This document shows positions 5,243 through 5,705 of a stretch of DNA of 5,705 bases, in pieces; positions within the stretch are counted from its first letter, which is position 1; each line of letters begins with the position of its first letter. The notes beneath the pieces were generated by a model, which was given only the letters and a program-made list of their open reading frames with translations, did not search any database and was not told the DNA's origin. The DNA comes from Methanomassiliicoccus sp. UBA386 (GTDB lineage Archaea; Thermoplasmatota; Thermoplasmata; Methanomassiliicoccales; Methanomassiliicoccaceae): contig DAGU01000018.1 in NCBI GenBank assembly GCA_002498285.1, positions 1-5,705 of the forward strand, written 5' to 3'. A program made the position numbers and the translations under genes.

Positions 5243-5705
5243 TCAGGCCAGCGATCTGGCGCGCGCCAGCCCGTCGCGGAGCCGCTCCAGCGTGCCGCTC
5301 CTGCTCTCATGCTTCAGGCCGAGATAGTCGGCGAACTCCCTCGATGTCGCCTCGCAGACCTCCAGGTCCCCTGCCCCGGTGTCGATCAGCAAACATCGAG
5401 AATAGCCATCGAAGAGCTGGTCCATGTACCATCGGAAACCAAGACCTAACTCCTCGTGGTCGGGCATCTTCTCCCTCAGCTCATCCTCGAACCAGGCCAG
5501 GCCCTTGCTGGCGAAGTAGGGTATGGCGTAGAAGGTGCCGGTGCAGGCCTTCCGTTCGTTGGCGTATCCCTCGGCAGTGAGAAGCACGCCTACGCAGTCG
5601 TCCTCTTCCAGGGTGGCGGTCGGCACGCGCAGTTCATCGATGACATCCCTGAGGCTCTGGCATATGCCATAGGCGAGAAAGACGGCGTCGGCCTTCCCCT
5701 CCAGG
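5243..5705 (-). CDS. DUF1638 domain protein, C-terminal part (5' end outside window)
   Basis: The 153 visible residues belong to the DUF1638 family, found mainly in methanogenic archaea and some bacteria and of no established biochemical function. Matches to the remembered family pattern, in order: DAVFLAYGIC (6-15, family YG-x-CG), DDCVGVLL (35-42, family HDCI-x-x-LG), TGTFYAIP (about 55-62, family PGT-Y), YSRCLLIDTG (101-110, highly characteristic), and the EFADYLGL and SGTLERLRDGL segments near the end. Conserved C15 and D36-C37 could be a metal or cofactor site, but that is inference. The frame remains open to the right edge, so the GTG at 5626 is internal and not the start. The gene converges on the Mu-F-like gene with zero spacing; its promoter is off the window. 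I see no lesion in the visible part. Confidence 0.8.
   Translation of the reverse strand, partial: LEGKADAVFLAYGICQSLRDVIDELRVPTATLEEDDCVGVLLTAEGYANERKACTGTFYAIPYFASKGLAWFEDELREKMPDHEELGLGFRWYMDQLFDGYSRCLLIDTGAGDLEVCEATSREFADYLGLKHESRSGTLERLRDGLARARSLA

Noticed and set aside
5035..5580. Plus-strand open frame of 181 codons spanning the Mu-F-like and DUF1638 genes
   Set aside because: Pro/Arg/Ser-rich shadow across the junction of two better-supported genes.
5624..5626. GTG as the start of the DUF1638 gene
   Set aside because: The frame continues to the window edge and encodes the conserved family segment AVFLAYGIC upstream.

Overview
The window is archaeal, probably from a GC-rich euryarchaeon. 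The evidence is a RadA-type (not RecA) recombinase, a class I archaeal CCA-adding enzyme, an archaeal TrmG10-type tRNA methyltransferase, a DUF1638 protein, and TATA boxes about 26-30 bp upstream of start codons. High GC, the small three-helix membrane protein and DUF1638 together suggest a methanogen-related lineage such as Methanomassiliicoccales/Thermoplasmata. That assignment is inference from family memory, not a search.

Layout, left to right. (1) Positions 2-547 (+) hold the 3' end of the CCA tRNA nucleotidyltransferase gene, cut by the left edge. The ATG at 41 is an internal methionine, not the start. (2) Positions 550-912 (-) encode a 120-residue three-helix membrane protein of unknown function, convergent with cca and probably leaderless. 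(3) Positions 913-1147 form a 235-bp divergent control region with two TATA boxes pointing outwards, a GC-rich self-complementary block and a 7-bp tandem repeat. (4) radA (1148-2089, +) is followed by trmG10 (2061-3119, +), which overlaps it by 29 bp and starts with GTG, so the two are probably co-transcribed. (5) Positions 3106-4548 (-) encode an EGY-like site-2 protease with an extra C-terminal extracytoplasmic beta-sandwich-like domain. Its end overlaps the end of trmG10 by 14 bp. (6) Positions 4549-4651 are a 103-bp divergent promoter region built around one TATA element that reads plausibly in both directions. (7) Positions 4652-5242 (+) encode a 196-residue protein whose C-terminal half looks like a phage Mu-F/SPP1 gp7-type (minor head protein) domain, here with no phage neighbours. 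(8) From 5243 to the right edge (-) lies the C-terminal part of a DUF1638 protein, cut by the window end.

The region is ordinary chromosome of housekeeping type: tRNA maturation (CCA addition, m2,2G10), recombination (RadA) and membrane proteolysis. Genes are packed tightly: all three tail-to-tail pairs meet within 2 bp or overlap, leaving no separate terminator space. The least explained items are the Mu-F-like protein, the accessory domain on the protease, the small membrane protein and the structured block upstream of radA. No CRISPR array, insertion sequence, tRNA or rRNA gene is visible.
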